A stretch of DNA of 64,000 nt, taken from Novilysobacter selenitireducens (GTDB taxonomy: Bacteria > Pseudomonadota > Gammaproteobacteria > Xanthomonadales > Xanthomonadaceae). How positions within the stretch are numbered: position 1 is the stretch's first letter; every line of letters begins with the position of its first letter. This document shows, piece by piece, positions 1 through 11,055 of the stretch. Location of the stretch: assembly GCF_020026895.1 (NCBI RefSeq), contig NZ_JAINZW010000004.1:186001-250000 (forward strand). Reading direction: 5' to 3'. The translations under genes were made by a program, and so were the position numbers. Under the pieces are notes generated by a model, which saw only the letters and a list, made by a program, of their open reading frames with translations, was not told the DNA's origin and searched no databases.

Positions 1-216
1 GAGCAGGCGCAGGCCGTGCATGCATTCATTCGTGGCGAAATCGCCGCATACGATGCTAGAATCGCGGGCTCGCTGCCCATCCTGTACGGGGGCAGCGTCA
101 AGCCCGACAATGCGGCGGCGCTGTTTTCGCAGCCCGACGTCGACGGCGGGCTGGTCGGAGGCGCCTCGCTGGCCGCGGCCGACTTCAACGCCATCGCAAC
201 CGCGGCGGCGCCCTGA
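1..216 (+). CDS. tpiA: Triosephosphate isomerase, C-terminal part (5' end outside window)
   Basis: The window opens inside this gene; only the last 71 residues and the TGA stop are present. Triosephosphate isomerase interconverts dihydroxyacetone phosphate and glyceraldehyde 3-phosphate in cytosolic glycolysis and gluconeogenesis. The phosphate-binding loop [11 protein letters not shown] (about nt 85-120) and the terminal GGLVGGASL segment that closes over the substrate are both visible and intact, so the C-terminus looks functional. secG follows in the same direction after 47 bp, the usual tpiA-secG order in xanthomonads and many other proteobacteria. Confidence 0.93.
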   Translation, partial: EQAQAVHAFIRGEIAAYDARIAGSLPILYGGSVKPDNAAALFSQPDVDGGLVGGASLAAADFNAIATAAAP

Positions 217-263
217 CGCCACCGGCTAGCCGGTAGGCGTCCAACGCAACAAGAGTCTTTCCG

Positions 264-686
264 ATGCTGTTGTTCCTCAACGTCATCTACGTGCTGGTCG
301 CGATCTCGATGGTCGCGCTGATCCTGATGCAACGCGGCGCGGGTGCGCAGGCGGGCTCGGGCTTCGGCGGCGGCGCGTCGGCCACCGTGTTCGGTTCGCG
401 CGGCGCGTCTAACTTCCTGTCCAAGGCCACCAAGTGGCTGGCTATCACGTTTTTCGGGATCAGCCTGTTCATGGCATGGCAGGCGACGCACCGCGCCACC
501 GGCGGCGATACGCCGGCGCAGGACCTCGGGCTGATGTCCGAGGTGCCCGCCGCGGCCGCCCCGGCGGCTGGCCAGGAGCGGGCGCCCGCGCAGGTGCCGG
601 CCCAGCCGCAGGTCCCGCAGGCCGCGCCGGAGCAGGCGCCGGCCGAGGTGCCCGCCGCACCGGCCGAGGGTGGCGACACGCAGTAA
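264..686 (+). CDS. secG: Preprotein translocase subunit SecG
   Basis: SecG is the small non-essential partner of SecYE in the inner-membrane protein export channel. The 140-residue product has two hydrophobic segments (about residues 2-20 and 52-70) linked by a glycine-rich loop containing the family sequence QRGAGAQAGSGFGGGAS and the conserved VFGSRGASNFLSKAT. The last 50 residues form an Ala/Pro/Gln-rich low-complexity tail absent from short SecG proteins such as that of E. coli (about 110 residues). It starts at ATG 264 just after tpiA; a tRNA-Leu gene lies downstream. No clear terminator separates it from the tRNA. Confidence 0.93.
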   Translation: MLLFLNVIYVLVAISMVALILMQRGAGAQAGSGFGGGASATVFGSRGASNFLSKATKWLAITFFGISLFMAWQATHRATGGDTPAQDLGLMSEVPAAAAPAAGQERAPAQVPAQPQVPQAAPEQAPAEVPAAPAEGGDTQ

Positions 687-835
687 CTGCCCACAGTGGC
701 ACCGCGTTACGCGATAATGCGAGTTCTTGGCGCCCGGCACGGATCGCGGGGTGCGGATCAGCAATGATCGACGACACCGGTCGGCATGTACGGGGTCACG
801 GCCAGGACGGCCTGCAGCACAACTGGATGGCCATT

Positions 836-920
836 GCCCAGGTGGCGGAATTGGTAGACGCACTACCTTGAGGTGGTAGCGGCTTCGGTCGTGGGGGTTC
901 GAGTCCCCCCTTGGGCACCA
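836..920 (+). tRNA. tRNA-Leu (anticodon GAG)
   Basis: This is an 85-nt class II tRNA with an encoded CCA end. The acceptor arm pairs GCCCAGG with CTTGGGC, and the anticodon stem CTACC/GGTAG encloses the loop TTGAGGT, giving anticodon GAG (reads CUU/CUC). The long variable arm and the TTCGAGT T-loop are typical of leucine tRNA. It sits between secG and the nuo operon. No convincing sigma70 promoter is seen directly in front; GATAAT at 713-718 lacks a good -35 hexamer. Confidence 0.95.
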
Positions 921-1091
921 TTCCAGTGGTGATGCATCAATCAGGCGTGGCGGCCCTCCGGGACCGTCCGCGCAGTACCGGCGGTTCCGCGTCTACGTGG
1001 TCGCCACGCGCCTCGCGCGCACAGCGGCGCCCGGCGCCGCGCCAAGGCCGTGGTGACGCGGCCGTCGCCAAAGAGAAGCCGAGAGAGCACC

Positions 1092-1438
1092 GTGCTGGCC
1101 GAATACCTGCCGACCCTGTTGTTCCTGATCGTCGCCGGCGGCATCGGCGTGGCCCTGCTGGTCGTGGGCAGCGTGCTCGGGCCCCGGCGTCCGACCGCGG
1201 AGAAGCTGGCGCCGTACGAGTGCGGCTTCGAGGCTTTCGAGGACGCGCGCATGCAGTTCGACGTGCGCTACTACCTCATCGCCATCCAGTTCATCATCTT
1301 CGACCTGGAAATCATCTTCATCGTCCCCTGGGCCACCGTGTTCCGCGACCTCGGAATCATCGGGCTGGTCGAGATGGGCATCTTCGCCAGCATGCTCCTG
1401 CTGGGCTTCGTCTACGTCTGGAAGAAAGGGGCGCTGGA

Positions 1439-1448
<10 letters not shown>
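1092..1448 (+). CDS. nuoA: NADH-quinone oxidoreductase subunit A
   Basis: This is the first gene of the 14-gene complex I operon. NuoA is a three-helix membrane subunit at the junction of the peripheral and membrane arms, close to the quinone site. The GTG at 1092 gives a 118-residue protein of normal length; longer in-frame starts would add an implausible Arg-rich leader. Conserved features are GSVLGPRR after helix 1, the loop [20 protein letters not shown] holding the switch cysteine, and the second helix [14 protein letters not shown]. The 3' end overlaps nuoB by 10 bp, indicating translational coupling. Confidence 0.95.
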
Positions 1449-2011
<563 letters not shown>

Positions 2012-2012
2012 C

Positions 2013-2746
2013 ATGGGCCCGACGATGCTTGCATTCGTGGAACGGCTGCGCGCGCGCTTCGAAGGCGGTGCGGTGGCCGCCGTGGTCGGCGTCGCCGAAC
2101 CGCGCGGCGAGATCACGCTGGACGTGCACGCCAGCGGCTGGCTGGATGCGGCGCGCGCGTTGCGCGACGAGTTCGGCTTCGAGCAGTTGGTCGACGTCAG
2201 CGGCGTGGACTACCTGAGCTACGGCAGCGACGAGTGGGACACCGAGGTCTCCTCGGAAGGCTTCTCGCGCGGCGTGGAAGGCAAGAGCGCGGGCCGTTTC
2301 GTGTGGGGCGAGCAGCCCAACGGCGCTGCCGCCGTGCCGGAGCGCCGCTTCGCCGCCGTCGCGCACCTGCTGTCGGTGCAGCACAACCTGCGCGTGCGCC
2401 TGCGCACGTTCGCGCCCGACGACGACCTGCCGGTCGTGGCCTCCCTGACCTCGGTGTGGCCGGGCTCCAACTGGTTCGAGCGCGAGGCGTTCGACCTGTT
2501 CGGCATCGTGTTCGAGGGCCATCCGGACCTGCGCCGCATCCTCACCGACTACGGCTTCGTCGGCTATCCGTTCCGCAAGGATTTCCCGCTGATCGGCAAC
2601 GTCGAAGTCCGCTACGACGCCGAGAAGAAGCGCGTGATCTACGAGCCGGTGTCCATCGACCCGCGCGTGGGCGTACCGCGCGTGATCCGCGACGATGCCC
2701 GCTACCAGACCGCTGCGGGTGAAGCCGCCGGCCGCGAGGTGAAGCC

Positions 2747-2750
<4 letters not shown>
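2013..2750 (+). CDS. nuoC: NADH-quinone oxidoreductase subunit C
   Basis: NuoC is the 30-kDa hydrophilic connecting subunit of complex I and docks NuoD to the rest of the peripheral arm. The 245-residue protein (start ATG 2013; ATG 2025 is an alternative) carries the 30-kDa subunit signature [20 protein letters not shown] followed by [20 protein letters not shown]. An insertion of about 40 residues ([11 protein letters not shown] region) precedes the conserved core, as in other xanthomonads. NuoC is separate from NuoD here, unlike the E. coli NuoCD fusion. The TGA stop overlaps the ATG of nuoD (ATGA). Confidence 0.95.
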
Positions 2751-4078
<1,328 letters not shown>

Positions 4079-4091
4079 GGTTCTGGAATAC

Positions 4092-4619
4092 ATGAAGGCG
4101 ACCGGAAATTTCGAGGCCTGTCAGCACGTCGACCCGATGGTCGCGTTGAACGACAGGACCCGTGCGCACATCGACCACTGGCTGGCCAAGTTCCCGCCGG
4201 ACCGCAAGCGCTCGGCGGTGCTGCAGGGCCTGCACGCCGCGCAGGAGCAGAACGGTGGCTGGCTGAGCGACGAGCTGATCGCGGCGGTGGCCAAGTACCT
4301 GGGCCTGCCGCCGGTGTGGGCGTATGAGGTCGCCTCGTTCTATTCGATGTTCGAGACCGAGAAGGTCGGCCGCCACAACGTCGCCTTCTGCACCAACATC
4401 AGCTGCTGGCTCAACGGCGCCGAGGACCTGGTCGCGCACGCCGAGAAGAAGCTGGGCTGCAGGCTGGGCGAATCCACCGCCGATGGCCGCGTGTTCCTCA
4501 AGCGCGAGGAAGAGTGCCTGGCCGCGTGCTGTGGCGCGCCGGTGGTCGTCATCAATGGGCATTACCACGAGAAGCTCGACGCGGCGAAGGTCGACGAGCT
4601 GCTTGAGGGGCTGAAGTAA
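4092..4619 (+). CDS. nuoE: NADH-quinone oxidoreductase subunit E
   Basis: NuoE is the 24-kDa thioredoxin-fold subunit that binds [2Fe-2S] cluster N1a next to the FMN of NuoF. The 175-residue product contains the four ligand cysteines in the pairs FCTNISCWLNGA and EECLAACCGAPVVVINGHYH. The helical N-terminus carries HAAQEQNGGWLSDELI, typical of the family. Its TAA stop shares one base with the ATG of nuoF, supporting coupling of the E-F-G module that oxidises NADH. Confidence 0.95.
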   Translation: MKATGNFEACQHVDPMVALNDRTRAHIDHWLAKFPPDRKRSAVLQGLHAAQEQNGGWLSDELIAAVAKYLGLPPVWAYEVASFYSMFETEKVGRHNVAFCTNISCWLNGAEDLVAHAEKKLGCRLGESTADGRVFLKREEECLAACCGAPVVVINGHYHEKLDAAKVDELLEGLK

Positions 4620-6019
4620 TGGCGCACGACTCGCACCACGACTACTCCAAGGGGTATGGCCCGGTCGGCCCGCCGCCGTCCGAGCACAGCGTCGTCTACA
4701 CCACGCTGCACTACGACACCCCGTGGTCGTACGACAACTACCTCAAGACCGGCGGCTACAGCGCCTGGCGCAAGATCCTCAGCGAAAAGATCGCGCCGGC
4801 CGACGTCATCGAGATGGTCAAGCAGTCCGGCCTGCGCGGCCGTGGCGGCGCGGGCTTCCCGACCGGCCTGAAGTGGAGCTTCATGCCCAAGGGCAGCGGC
4901 ACCCAGAAGTACATCCTGTGCAACTCGGACGAGTCCGAGCCCGGCACCGCCAAGGACCGCGACATCCTGCGCTACAACCCGCACTCGGTCGTGGAGGGCA
5001 TGGCGATCGCCTGCTACGCCACCGGCAGCACCGTGGCCTACAACTACCTGCGCGGCGAATTCCACCACGAGCCGTTCGAGCATTTCGAGCAGGCGCTGAA
5101 GGAAGCCTACGAGCACGGCTGGCTGGGCAAGGACGTGCTGGGCAGCGGCGTTGACGTGGACATCTACGGCGCGCTCGGCGCCGGCGCCTACATTTGCGGC
5201 GAGGAAACCGCATTGATGGAGTCGCTGGAAGGCAAGAAGGGCCAGCCGCGCTACAAGCCGCCGTTCCCGGCCAACTTCGGCCTGTTCGGCAAGCCGACCA
5301 CGATCAACAACACCGAGACCTATGCCTCGGTGCCGGCGATCATCCGCAACGGCGCCGAATGGTTCCTCAACCTGGGCAAGCCGAACAACGGTGGGCCGAA
5401 GGTGTTCTCGGTGTCGGGCCATGTCGCCAGGCCGGGCAACTATGAGATCCGCCTGGGCACGCCGTTCGCCGAGTTGCTGGAGATGGCCGGTGGCATGCGC
5501 AATGGCGCGAAGATCAAGGGCGTGATCCCGGGTGGTTCGTCGATGCCGGTGCTGCCGGGCGAGACGATGATGGGCCTGACGATGGACTACGATTCGATCC
5601 AGAAGGCCGGTTCCGGCCTGGGGTCGGGCGCGGTCATCGTGATGGACGAGACCACCTGCATGGTGCGCGCCTGCCAGCGCATTGCGCGCTTCTACTTCAA
5701 GGAAAGCTGCGGCCAGTGCACGCCGTGCCGCGAAGGCACCGGCTGGATGTACCGCATGCTGACCCGCATCGTCGAGAAGCAGGCGACGGTCGAGGACCTG
5801 CATATGCTGCGCGCGGCGGCGGGCCAGATCGAAGGCCACACCATCTGCGCGTTTGGTGAGGCTGCCGCGTGGCCGGTGCAGGGCTTCCTGCGCCACTTCT
5901 GGGACGAGTTCGAGTACGCCATCGTCAATAAGCGCTTCCTGGTCGACGACGAGCGCGACGGCACCGTGGTGCCGGTTGCGAAGGCGGAGCCCGCAATGAA
6001 CAACGGTGTCGCCGCATGA
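4619..6019 (+). CDS. nuoF: NADH-quinone oxidoreductase subunit F (FMN/NADH-binding)
   Basis: NuoF oxidises NADH, holding FMN and cluster N3. It has 466 residues. The glycine-rich nucleotide and FMN loop GLRGRGGAGFPTGLKW is near residue 75-90, and CNSDESEPGTAKDRD follows. Cluster N3 ligands are in ESCGQCTPCREGTGW and, further on, HTICAFGEAAAWP. The C-terminal tail (last 25 residues) is variable. The stop overlaps the nuoG start by 4 bp (ATGA). Confidence 0.96.
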   Translation: MAHDSHHDYSKGYGPVGPPPSEHSVVYTTLHYDTPWSYDNYLKTGGYSAWRKILSEKIAPADVIEMVKQSGLRGRGGAGFPTGLKWSFMPKGSGTQKYILCNSDESEPGTAKDRDILRYNPHSVVEGMAIACYATGSTVAYNYLRGEFHHEPFEHFEQALKEAYEHGWLGKDVLGSGVDVDIYGALGAGAYICGEETALMESLEGKKGQPRYKPPFPANFGLFGKPTTINNTETYASVPAIIRNGAEWFLNLGKPNNGGPKVFSVSGHVARPGNYEIRLGTPFAELLEMAGGMRNGAKIKGVIPGGSSMPVLPGETMMGLTMDYDSIQKAGSGLGSGAVIVMDETTCMVRACQRIARFYFKESCGQCTPCREGTGWMYRMLTRIVEKQATVEDLHMLRAAAGQIEGHTICAFGEAAAWPVQGFLRHFWDEFEYAIVNKRFLVDDERDGTVVPVAKAEPAMNNGVAA

Positions 6020-8244
6020 GCGCCCAGCCCGTCAACCCGAACCTGCCGCCCGACCACGTCACCGTCTTCATCGACGGCGTCGAGATGGCCGCGCCCAAGG
6101 GCTCGATGATCATCCAGGCCGCCGACACGGCCGGTATCCCGATCCCGCGCTTCTGCTACCACGACAAGCTGTCCATCGCGGCCAACTGCCGCATGTGCCT
6201 GGTCGAGGTCGAGAAGATGCCCAAGCCGGCGCCGGCCTGCGCCACGCCGGTGATGGACGGCATGAAGGTCACCACGCGCAGCGAGAAGGCATTGAAGTCG
6301 CAGCGCAACGTGATGGAGTTCCTGCTGGTCAACCACCCGCTGGACTGCCCGGTCTGCGACCAGGGTGGCGAGTGCGAGCTGCAGGACCTGTCGATGGGCT
6401 ACGGCCGCTCGGTCAGCCGCTTCGCCGAGCGCAAGCGCGTGGTGCCCGACGAGGACATCGGTCCGCTGGTCGCCACAGAGATGACGCGCTGCATCCAGTG
6501 CACGCGCTGCGTGCGCTTCACCGCGGAAGTCGCCGGCACCTACGAGCTGGGCGGCATGTACCGCGGCGAGAACCTGCAGATCGGCACCTACGACGGCAAA
6601 CCGCTGATTACCGAGCTGTCGGGCAACGTCATCGACGTGTGCCCGGTGGGCGCGTTGACCAACAAGGTGTTCCAGTTCCGCGCCCGCCCGTGGGAGCTGG
6701 TGGCGCGCGAGTCGCTGGGCTTCCACGACGCGCTGGGCAGCAACCTGTTCCACCACGTCCGCCGCGGCGAAGTGCTGCGCACCGTTCCGCGCGACAACGA
6801 CAGCGTCAACGAGTGCTGGCTGTCGGACCGCGACCGCTACGCCCACCAAGGCCTGCGCGCCGACGACCGCGCCGTCGCGCCGATGCTCAAGGACAAGGGC
6901 GAGTGGCGCGAATCATCCTGGGCCGAAGCGCTGGCACGCGCGGCGAAGATCCTGCGCGACAACGGCGCCGACGGTATGGGCATGCTGGTTCATCCGGCGA
7001 CTTCGAATGAAGAGGGCGCGCTGCTGGCCCGCCTGGCCGACGTGCTGGGCACCGGCCACCTCGACCATCGCATCGGCCAGGCCGACCTGTCCGACGGCGC
7101 GATCGCCGAGCGGTTCGCGATGCCGGTCGCCGATATCGAGCACGCCGACTGCGTCGTGCTGGTCGGCACTGACCTGCGCCACGAGCTGCCGCTGGTCAAC
7201 CAGCGCGTGCGCAAGGCGTGGACCCGTGGCGCCAAGGTGCACGCGGTCAATCCGGTCGAGTTCGACCAGACCTTCGACCTGGCGTCCAAGCAGATCGTGG
7301 CGCCGTCGCGCATCGCCGATGCGTTGTCCGATGGTGCGCTTCGCGAAGCGATCTCGGGTTCCGATCGCGCCGTTGTGATCGTCGGCGCGCTGGCCGAGAA
7401 CGGTCCGCACGCCAGCGCCATCCGCGAGGCCGCGCGCGGCCTGGCGCAGGCAACCGGCGCCACGCTGTGCCGTATTCCGCAAGGCGCCAATGCGCTGGGC
7501 CTGGCCGACCATGGTGTGCTGCCCACCGGCCTGGATGCGCGCGCGATGCTCGCCAGCCCGCGTCCCGCCTACGTCATCTACGGCATTGAGCCGGGTCTTG
7601 ATTTCGCCGAGCCCGCTGCTGCGATGCGGGCGCTGGGTGCGGCGCAGGTCGTGGCCTTCAGCCACTTCGCCTGCGAGTCGACCCGCGCGGTCGCCGACGT
7701 GATCCTGCCGATCGGCCTGCTGCCGGAAATCGACGCCACCCTGACCAATCTCGATGGCCGCGAGCAGCTGGCCGTAGCGGGCGGCGCGCTGCCGGGCGAG
7801 GCCCGCCCGGGCTGGCGCGTGCTGCGTGCACTGGCCGACGAACTGGGTGCGGCCGGTTTCGAGTTCACCGACCTGCCGGGTCTGCGCGCGGGCATCGCCA
7901 AGCGCGATGTCACCGTGGCGCGTACGGACGCGCCGAAGCACGGCAGCGACGGATTGGAAGTGGCCATGAGCACCGGCATCTACCGGACCGACGCAGTCGT
8001 GCGCCGTGCTGCAGCGCTGCAGGCGCACCCGCTCAATCACGGCCCGCGCGTGGTGCTGCATCCCGCCGACGCCGAAGCGGCGCTTGGCGATGCCACGGTC
8101 GGGCGGTTCAGCACGACGACCGGGACCGCGACGGTCCCCGTGGTCACCAGCAACAAGGTCGCGCGCGGCACGGCGTGGGTCGAAGGCGGGCACGGCGCTA
8201 CCGCGCCGCTCGCGTCCGGCCGTATCCAGGCGGGGAGGGCATGA
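6016..8244 (+). CDS. nuoG: NADH-quinone oxidoreductase subunit G
   Basis: NuoG is the largest peripheral-arm subunit of complex I, carrying the electron wire. The 742-residue protein starts with a 2Fe-2S ferredoxin domain (N1b; [20 protein letters not shown]), then the HxxxCxxCxxxxxC N5 site seen as [14 protein letters not shown], and the N4 site [10 protein letters not shown] with its later ligand in CPVGALTNK. The remainder is a molybdopterin-oxidoreductase-like fold without catalytic function. The protein is shorter than E. coli NuoG (about 900 residues) and matches the xanthomonad form. nuoH begins within its last codons. Confidence 0.95.
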   Translation: MSAQPVNPNLPPDHVTVFIDGVEMAAPKGSMIIQAADTAGIPIPRFCYHDKLSIAANCRMCLVEVEKMPKPAPACATPVMDGMKVTTRSEKALKSQRNVMEFLLVNHPLDCPVCDQGGECELQDLSMGYGRSVSRFAERKRVVPDEDIGPLVATEMTRCIQCTRCVRFTAEVAGTYELGGMYRGENLQIGTYDGKPLITELSGNVIDVCPVGALTNKVFQFRARPWELVARESLGFHDALGSNLFHHVRRGEVLRTVPRDNDSVNECWLSDRDRYAHQGLRADDRAVAPMLKDKGEWRESSWAEALARAAKILRDNGADGMGMLVHPATSNEEGALLARLADVLGTGHLDHRIGQADLSDGAIAERFAMPVADIEHADCVVLVGTDLRHELPLVNQRVRKAWTRGAKVHAVNPVEFDQTFDLASKQIVAPSRIADALSDGALREAISGSDRAVVIVGALAENGPHASAIREAARGLAQATGATLCRIPQGANALGLADHGVLPTGLDARAMLASPRPAYVIYGIEPGLDFAEPAAAMRALGAAQVVAFSHFACESTRAVADVILPIGLLPEIDATLTNLDGREQLAVAGGALPGEARPGWRVLRALADELGAAGFEFTDLPGLRAGIAKRDVTVARTDAPKHGSDGLEVAMSTGIYRTDAVVRRAAALQAHPLNHGPRVVLHPADAEAALGDATVGRFSTTTGTATVPVVTSNKVARGTAWVEGGHGATAPLASGRIQAGRA

Positions 8245-9308
8245 GCATGGTGGGTGACGTGGTCGATCCGTTCCGCGACTGGCTGCTGTCGTTCGGCAAT
8301 GCCGGTGCGGCGGCCTGGATCGTGCTCAAGATCCTCGCCATCGCCATGCCGGTGATCATCACCGTGGCGTTCTACGTGGTGTGGGAGCGCAAGTTGATCG
8401 GCTGGATGCACGTTCGCCGTGGCCCGATGTACGTCGGCATGGGCGTGCTGCAGGCGTTCGCCGACGTGTTCAAGCTGCTGTTCAAGGAAGTCATCCAGCC
8501 CACGCGCGCGGAGCCCTTCCTGTACAAGCTCGCGCCGCTGTTGGCGCTGGCGCCCGCATTCGCGGCATGGGCGGTGATCCCGTTCGACGCGCAGCTGGTG
8601 CTGTCCAACGCCAACGCCGGCCTGCTGTACCTGCTGGCGATGACCTCGCTAGGTGTGTACGGCATCATCCTGGCCGGCTGGGCGTCGAACTCGAAGTACG
8701 CGTTCCTCGGCGCCATGCGCGCAGCCGCGCAGGTGGTGTCCTACGAGATCGCGATGGGCTTTGCGATGGTCGGCGTGATGGTTGCCGCCGGCAGCCTCAA
8801 CCTGTCGCAGATCGTGATGGCGCAGGCGGGCAACGCCGGCCTGTTCGAGTGGTTCTGGCTGCCGTTGCTGCCGCTGTTCATCGTCTACTTCATCTCCGGC
8901 GTGGCCGAAACCAACCGCGCGCCGTTCGACGTGGTGGAAGGCGAGTCGGAAATCGTGGCCGGCCACATGGTCGAGTATTCGGGGTCGGCGTTCGCGCTGT
9001 TCTTCCTGGCCGAATACGCCAACATGATCCTGATCAGCTTCCTGACCGCGATCTTCTTCCTGGGCGGCTGGCTCAGCCCGTTCCATGGCATGGGCATTCC
9101 CTTCCTGTCGGTGGACGGCTGGTGGTGGCTGCTGGCCAAGGTGTTCTTCTTCGCCAGCTGCTTCATCTGGTTCCGCGCCTCGTTCCCGCGCTACCGCTAT
9201 GACCAGATCATGCGGCTGGGCTGGAAGGTCTTCATTCCCATCACGATCGCTTGGATCGTCGTCGTCGCGCTGATGGCGTACTACGACGTCTTCCTGCCGG
9301 GGCAATAA
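8241..9308 (+). CDS. nuoH: NADH-quinone oxidoreductase subunit H
   Basis: NuoH is the eight-helix membrane subunit that, with NuoB and NuoD, forms the quinone access chamber. ATG 8241, preceded by GGGGAGGG, yields 355 residues and overlaps the nuoG stop. Conserved features are the [18 protein letters not shown] loop near residue 45 and the chamber acidic loop [20 protein letters not shown] near residue 225. The C-terminus [19 protein letters not shown] is typical. ATG 8247 is an equally placed alternative start and would change only two residues. Confidence 0.95.
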   Translation: MSMVGDVVDPFRDWLLSFGNAGAAAWIVLKILAIAMPVIITVAFYVVWERKLIGWMHVRRGPMYVGMGVLQAFADVFKLLFKEVIQPTRAEPFLYKLAPLLALAPAFAAWAVIPFDAQLVLSNANAGLLYLLAMTSLGVYGIILAGWASNSKYAFLGAMRAAAQVVSYEIAMGFAMVGVMVAAGSLNLSQIVMAQAGNAGLFEWFWLPLLPLFIVYFISGVAETNRAPFDVVEGESEIVAGHMVEYSGSAFALFFLAEYANMILISFLTAIFFLGGWLSPFHGMGIPFLSVDGWWWLLAKVFFFASCFIWFRASFPRYRYDQIMRLGWKVFIPITIAWIVVVALMAYYDVFLPGQ

Positions 9309-9311
9309 GGC

Positions 9312-9800
9312 ATGACGCGACTTGCTTCCTACTTCAAGAGCCTGCTGCTGCTGGAGCTGTTCCAGGGGCTGTGGCTGACGTTGAAGTACCTGTTCAAGCC
9401 CAAGTACACGCTGATGTACCCGATGGAGAAGACGCCGCAGTCGCCGCGCTTCCGGGGCATCCACGCGCTGCGCCGCTACCCCAACGGCGAAGAGCGCTGC
9501 ATCGCGTGCAAGCTGTGCGAGGCGGTGTGCCCGGCGCTGGCGATCACCATCGATTCGGACCGACGCGAGGACGGCACCCGCCGCACCACGCGCTACGACA
9601 TCGACTTGTTCAAGTGCATCTACTGCGGCTTCTGCGAGGAGTCGTGCCCGGTGGACTCGATCGTCGAAACGCACATCCACGAATACCACTTCGACCAGCG
9701 CGGACAGAACATCGTCACCAAGCCGCAGCTGCTGGCGATCGGCGACCGCCTCGAGGCGGAGATCGCCGAGCGCCGCGCCGCCGACGCGCCCTTCCGCTGA
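9312..9800 (+). CDS. nuoI: NADH-quinone oxidoreductase subunit I (2 x [4Fe-4S])
   Basis: NuoI is the ferredoxin-like subunit bearing clusters N6a and N6b between NuoG and NuoB. The 162-residue product has an amphipathic N-terminal helix and two full CxxCxxCxxxCP motifs, [16 protein letters not shown] and [16 protein letters not shown]. The conserved [17 protein letters not shown] precedes the first site. All eight ligand cysteines are present. It starts 3 bp after nuoH ends and is followed without a gap by nuoJ. Confidence 0.96.
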   Translation: MTRLASYFKSLLLLELFQGLWLTLKYLFKPKYTLMYPMEKTPQSPRFRGIHALRRYPNGEERCIACKLCEAVCPALAITIDSDRREDGTRRTTRYDIDLFKCIYCGFCEESCPVDSIVETHIHEYHFDQRGQNIVTKPQLLAIGDRLEAEIAERRAADAPFR

Positions 9801-9809
9801 GTGCCCCGC

Positions 9810-10463
9810 ATGGATCTCGTGACCCTCGCTTTCTGGATGTTCGCCCTGGCCGCCGTGGCTTCCGCGGTCGGTGTCATCAGCGTCAAGAACCCCGTGCATG
9901 CGGCGCTCAGCCTGGTGCTGACGTTCTTCTCCGTGGCCTGCGTCTGGCTGATCGCCGGTGCCGAGTTCCTCGGCGTGGCGCTGATCCTCGTCTACGTCGG
10001 CGCAGTGATGGTGCTGTTCCTGTTCGTGGTGATGATGCTCGACATCGACGTCGCCCCGCTGCGTGAGGGCTACGTGCGCTACCTGCCGGTCGGCCTGCTC
10101 GTCGCGGTGGTGATGCTCGCTGAGATCCTCATCCTGATCGGGGTGAAGGTGCAGATGGCCACGCCGCTCGCCGCCGACGCGGCCGAACTGGAGGGTGTTT
10201 CCAACACTGTCTGGATCGCACGGGCGCTGTTCACCACCTACCTGCTGCCGTTCGAAGTGGCCGCGGTCATCCTGACGGTGGCGGTGATCGCCGCGGTCAT
10301 GCTGACGTTGCGTCGCCGCGAGGGCGCCAAGCACCAGAACCCGGGCGACCAGGCGCGCGTGCGCGCTGCCGACCGCGTGCGCATGGTCAAGATGGACGCG
10401 GTTCGGCCGGAGCCTGCGCCGCGCAATGACGCCGGCGATGCACCGGCAGGGGAGGCACGCTGA
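9810..10463 (+). CDS. nuoJ: NADH-quinone oxidoreductase subunit J
   Basis: NuoJ is a five-helix membrane subunit of complex I; its helix 3 pi-bulge takes part in coupling. ATG 9810 gives 217 residues and matches the xanthomonad N-terminus; a GTG at 9801 would add only MPR. The helix with [20 protein letters not shown] is well conserved. The last 45 residues are hydrophilic and Arg/Pro-rich, facing the cytoplasm. The TGA stop overlaps the nuoK ATG by one base. Confidence 0.94.
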   Translation: MDLVTLAFWMFALAAVASAVGVISVKNPVHAALSLVLTFFSVACVWLIAGAEFLGVALILVYVGAVMVLFLFVVMMLDIDVAPLREGYVRYLPVGLLVAVVMLAEILILIGVKVQMATPLAADAAELEGVSNTVWIARALFTTYLLPFEVAAVILTVAVIAAVMLTLRRREGAKHQNPGDQARVRAADRVRMVKMDAVRPEPAPRNDAGDAPAGEAR

Positions 10464-10786
10464 TGGACATGCTGACGGGCACCCTTTCGCTGGGCCACTT
10501 CCTTGCGCTGGGCGCGGCGCTGTTCTGCATCAGCGTGGCCGGCATCTTCCTCAACCGGAAGAACGTGATCGTCCTGCTGATGTCGCTGGAGCTGTTGCTG
10601 CTGGCGGTGAACATCAACTTCATCGCGTTCTCGCGCCAGCTCGGCGACCCCGCGGGGCAGGTGTTCGTGTTCTTCATCCTGACGGTGGCGGCGGCGGAAG
10701 CCGCGATCGGCTTGGCCATCCTGGTCACGCTGTTCCGCAACCGCCGCACCATCAACGTGGCAGAAATCGATTCGATGAAGGGGTGA
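10463..10786 (+). CDS. nuoK: NADH-quinone oxidoreductase subunit K
   Basis: NuoK is a small MrpC-like three-helix subunit of the proton-translocating membrane arm. It has 107 residues. Its key helix [17 protein letters not shown] includes one of the family glutamates needed for proton transfer, and the third helix is [20 protein letters not shown] with the second buried glutamate. The ATG at 10463 overlaps the nuoJ stop; ATG 10469 is possible. Unlike other junctions in this operon, the next gene (nuoL) starts 269 bp later, after a hairpin-rich stretch. Confidence 0.95.
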   Translation: MDMLTGTLSLGHFLALGAALFCISVAGIFLNRKNVIVLLMSLELLLLAVNINFIAFSRQLGDPAGQVFVFFILTVAAAEAAIGLAILVTLFRNRRTINVAEIDSMKG

Positions 10787-10957
10787 GCCCATGCGCTCGC
10801 GAGCCACTGGCTCGCGCATGGGCGAACGCCAAGGGCATGGAGCCCTTGGCTGGAGCGACTTGGAGAGCGCAGGACGCGCGAGCCTAGTCGCCTCGGGACG
10901 CTCGCGCGTTGTCGCGGATCCCGGGGGGCGGCCCGGAGCTCTGAGTTCTGGCCGGGC
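10787..10957 (+). repeat. Hairpin-rich insert between nuoK and nuoL
   Basis: Immediately after the nuoK stop lie three strong inverted repeats. Hairpin 1 is a 15-bp stem (10787-10795 plus 10800-10805, pairing with 10809-10823) with a 4-nt bulge and loop ACT. Hairpin 2 is a perfect 9-bp stem GCCAAGGGC/GCCCTTGGC (10828-10836/10842-10850). Hairpin 3 is a perfect 9-bp stem CGCGCGAGC/GCTCGCGCG (10875-10883/10900-10908). A weaker GCCCGG/CCGGGC pair lies at 10931-10957. No T-run follows any of them, so they are not ordinary terminators. An open frame of 64 codons (10791-10985) runs through them but looks like a by-product of the palindromes. Confidence 0.75.
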
Positions 10958-11055
10958 AGGCGGCCAGCGTTCTTCCGGAGCCTGATCGTCGCGACACGAG
11001 AATTGCACTTGCAGCAGCCGGCCCGCCGGCACCCGCAGCACACAACGGAACCGAA

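Noticed and set aside
687-835. Promoter for tRNA-Leu/nuo at GATAAT 713-718
   Set aside because: No acceptable -35 hexamer lies 16-18 bp upstream and it is about 120 bp from the tRNA.
8649-10334. Long minus-strand frame over nuoH-nuoJ
   Set aside because: The coding evidence on the plus strand (complex I motifs, overlaps) is decisive; the antisense product is low-complexity.
10791-10985. 64-codon open frame between nuoK and nuoL as a gene
   Set aside because: It is composed almost entirely of the palindromic sequence, has no ribosome binding site distinct from the nuoK end, and shows no family features.
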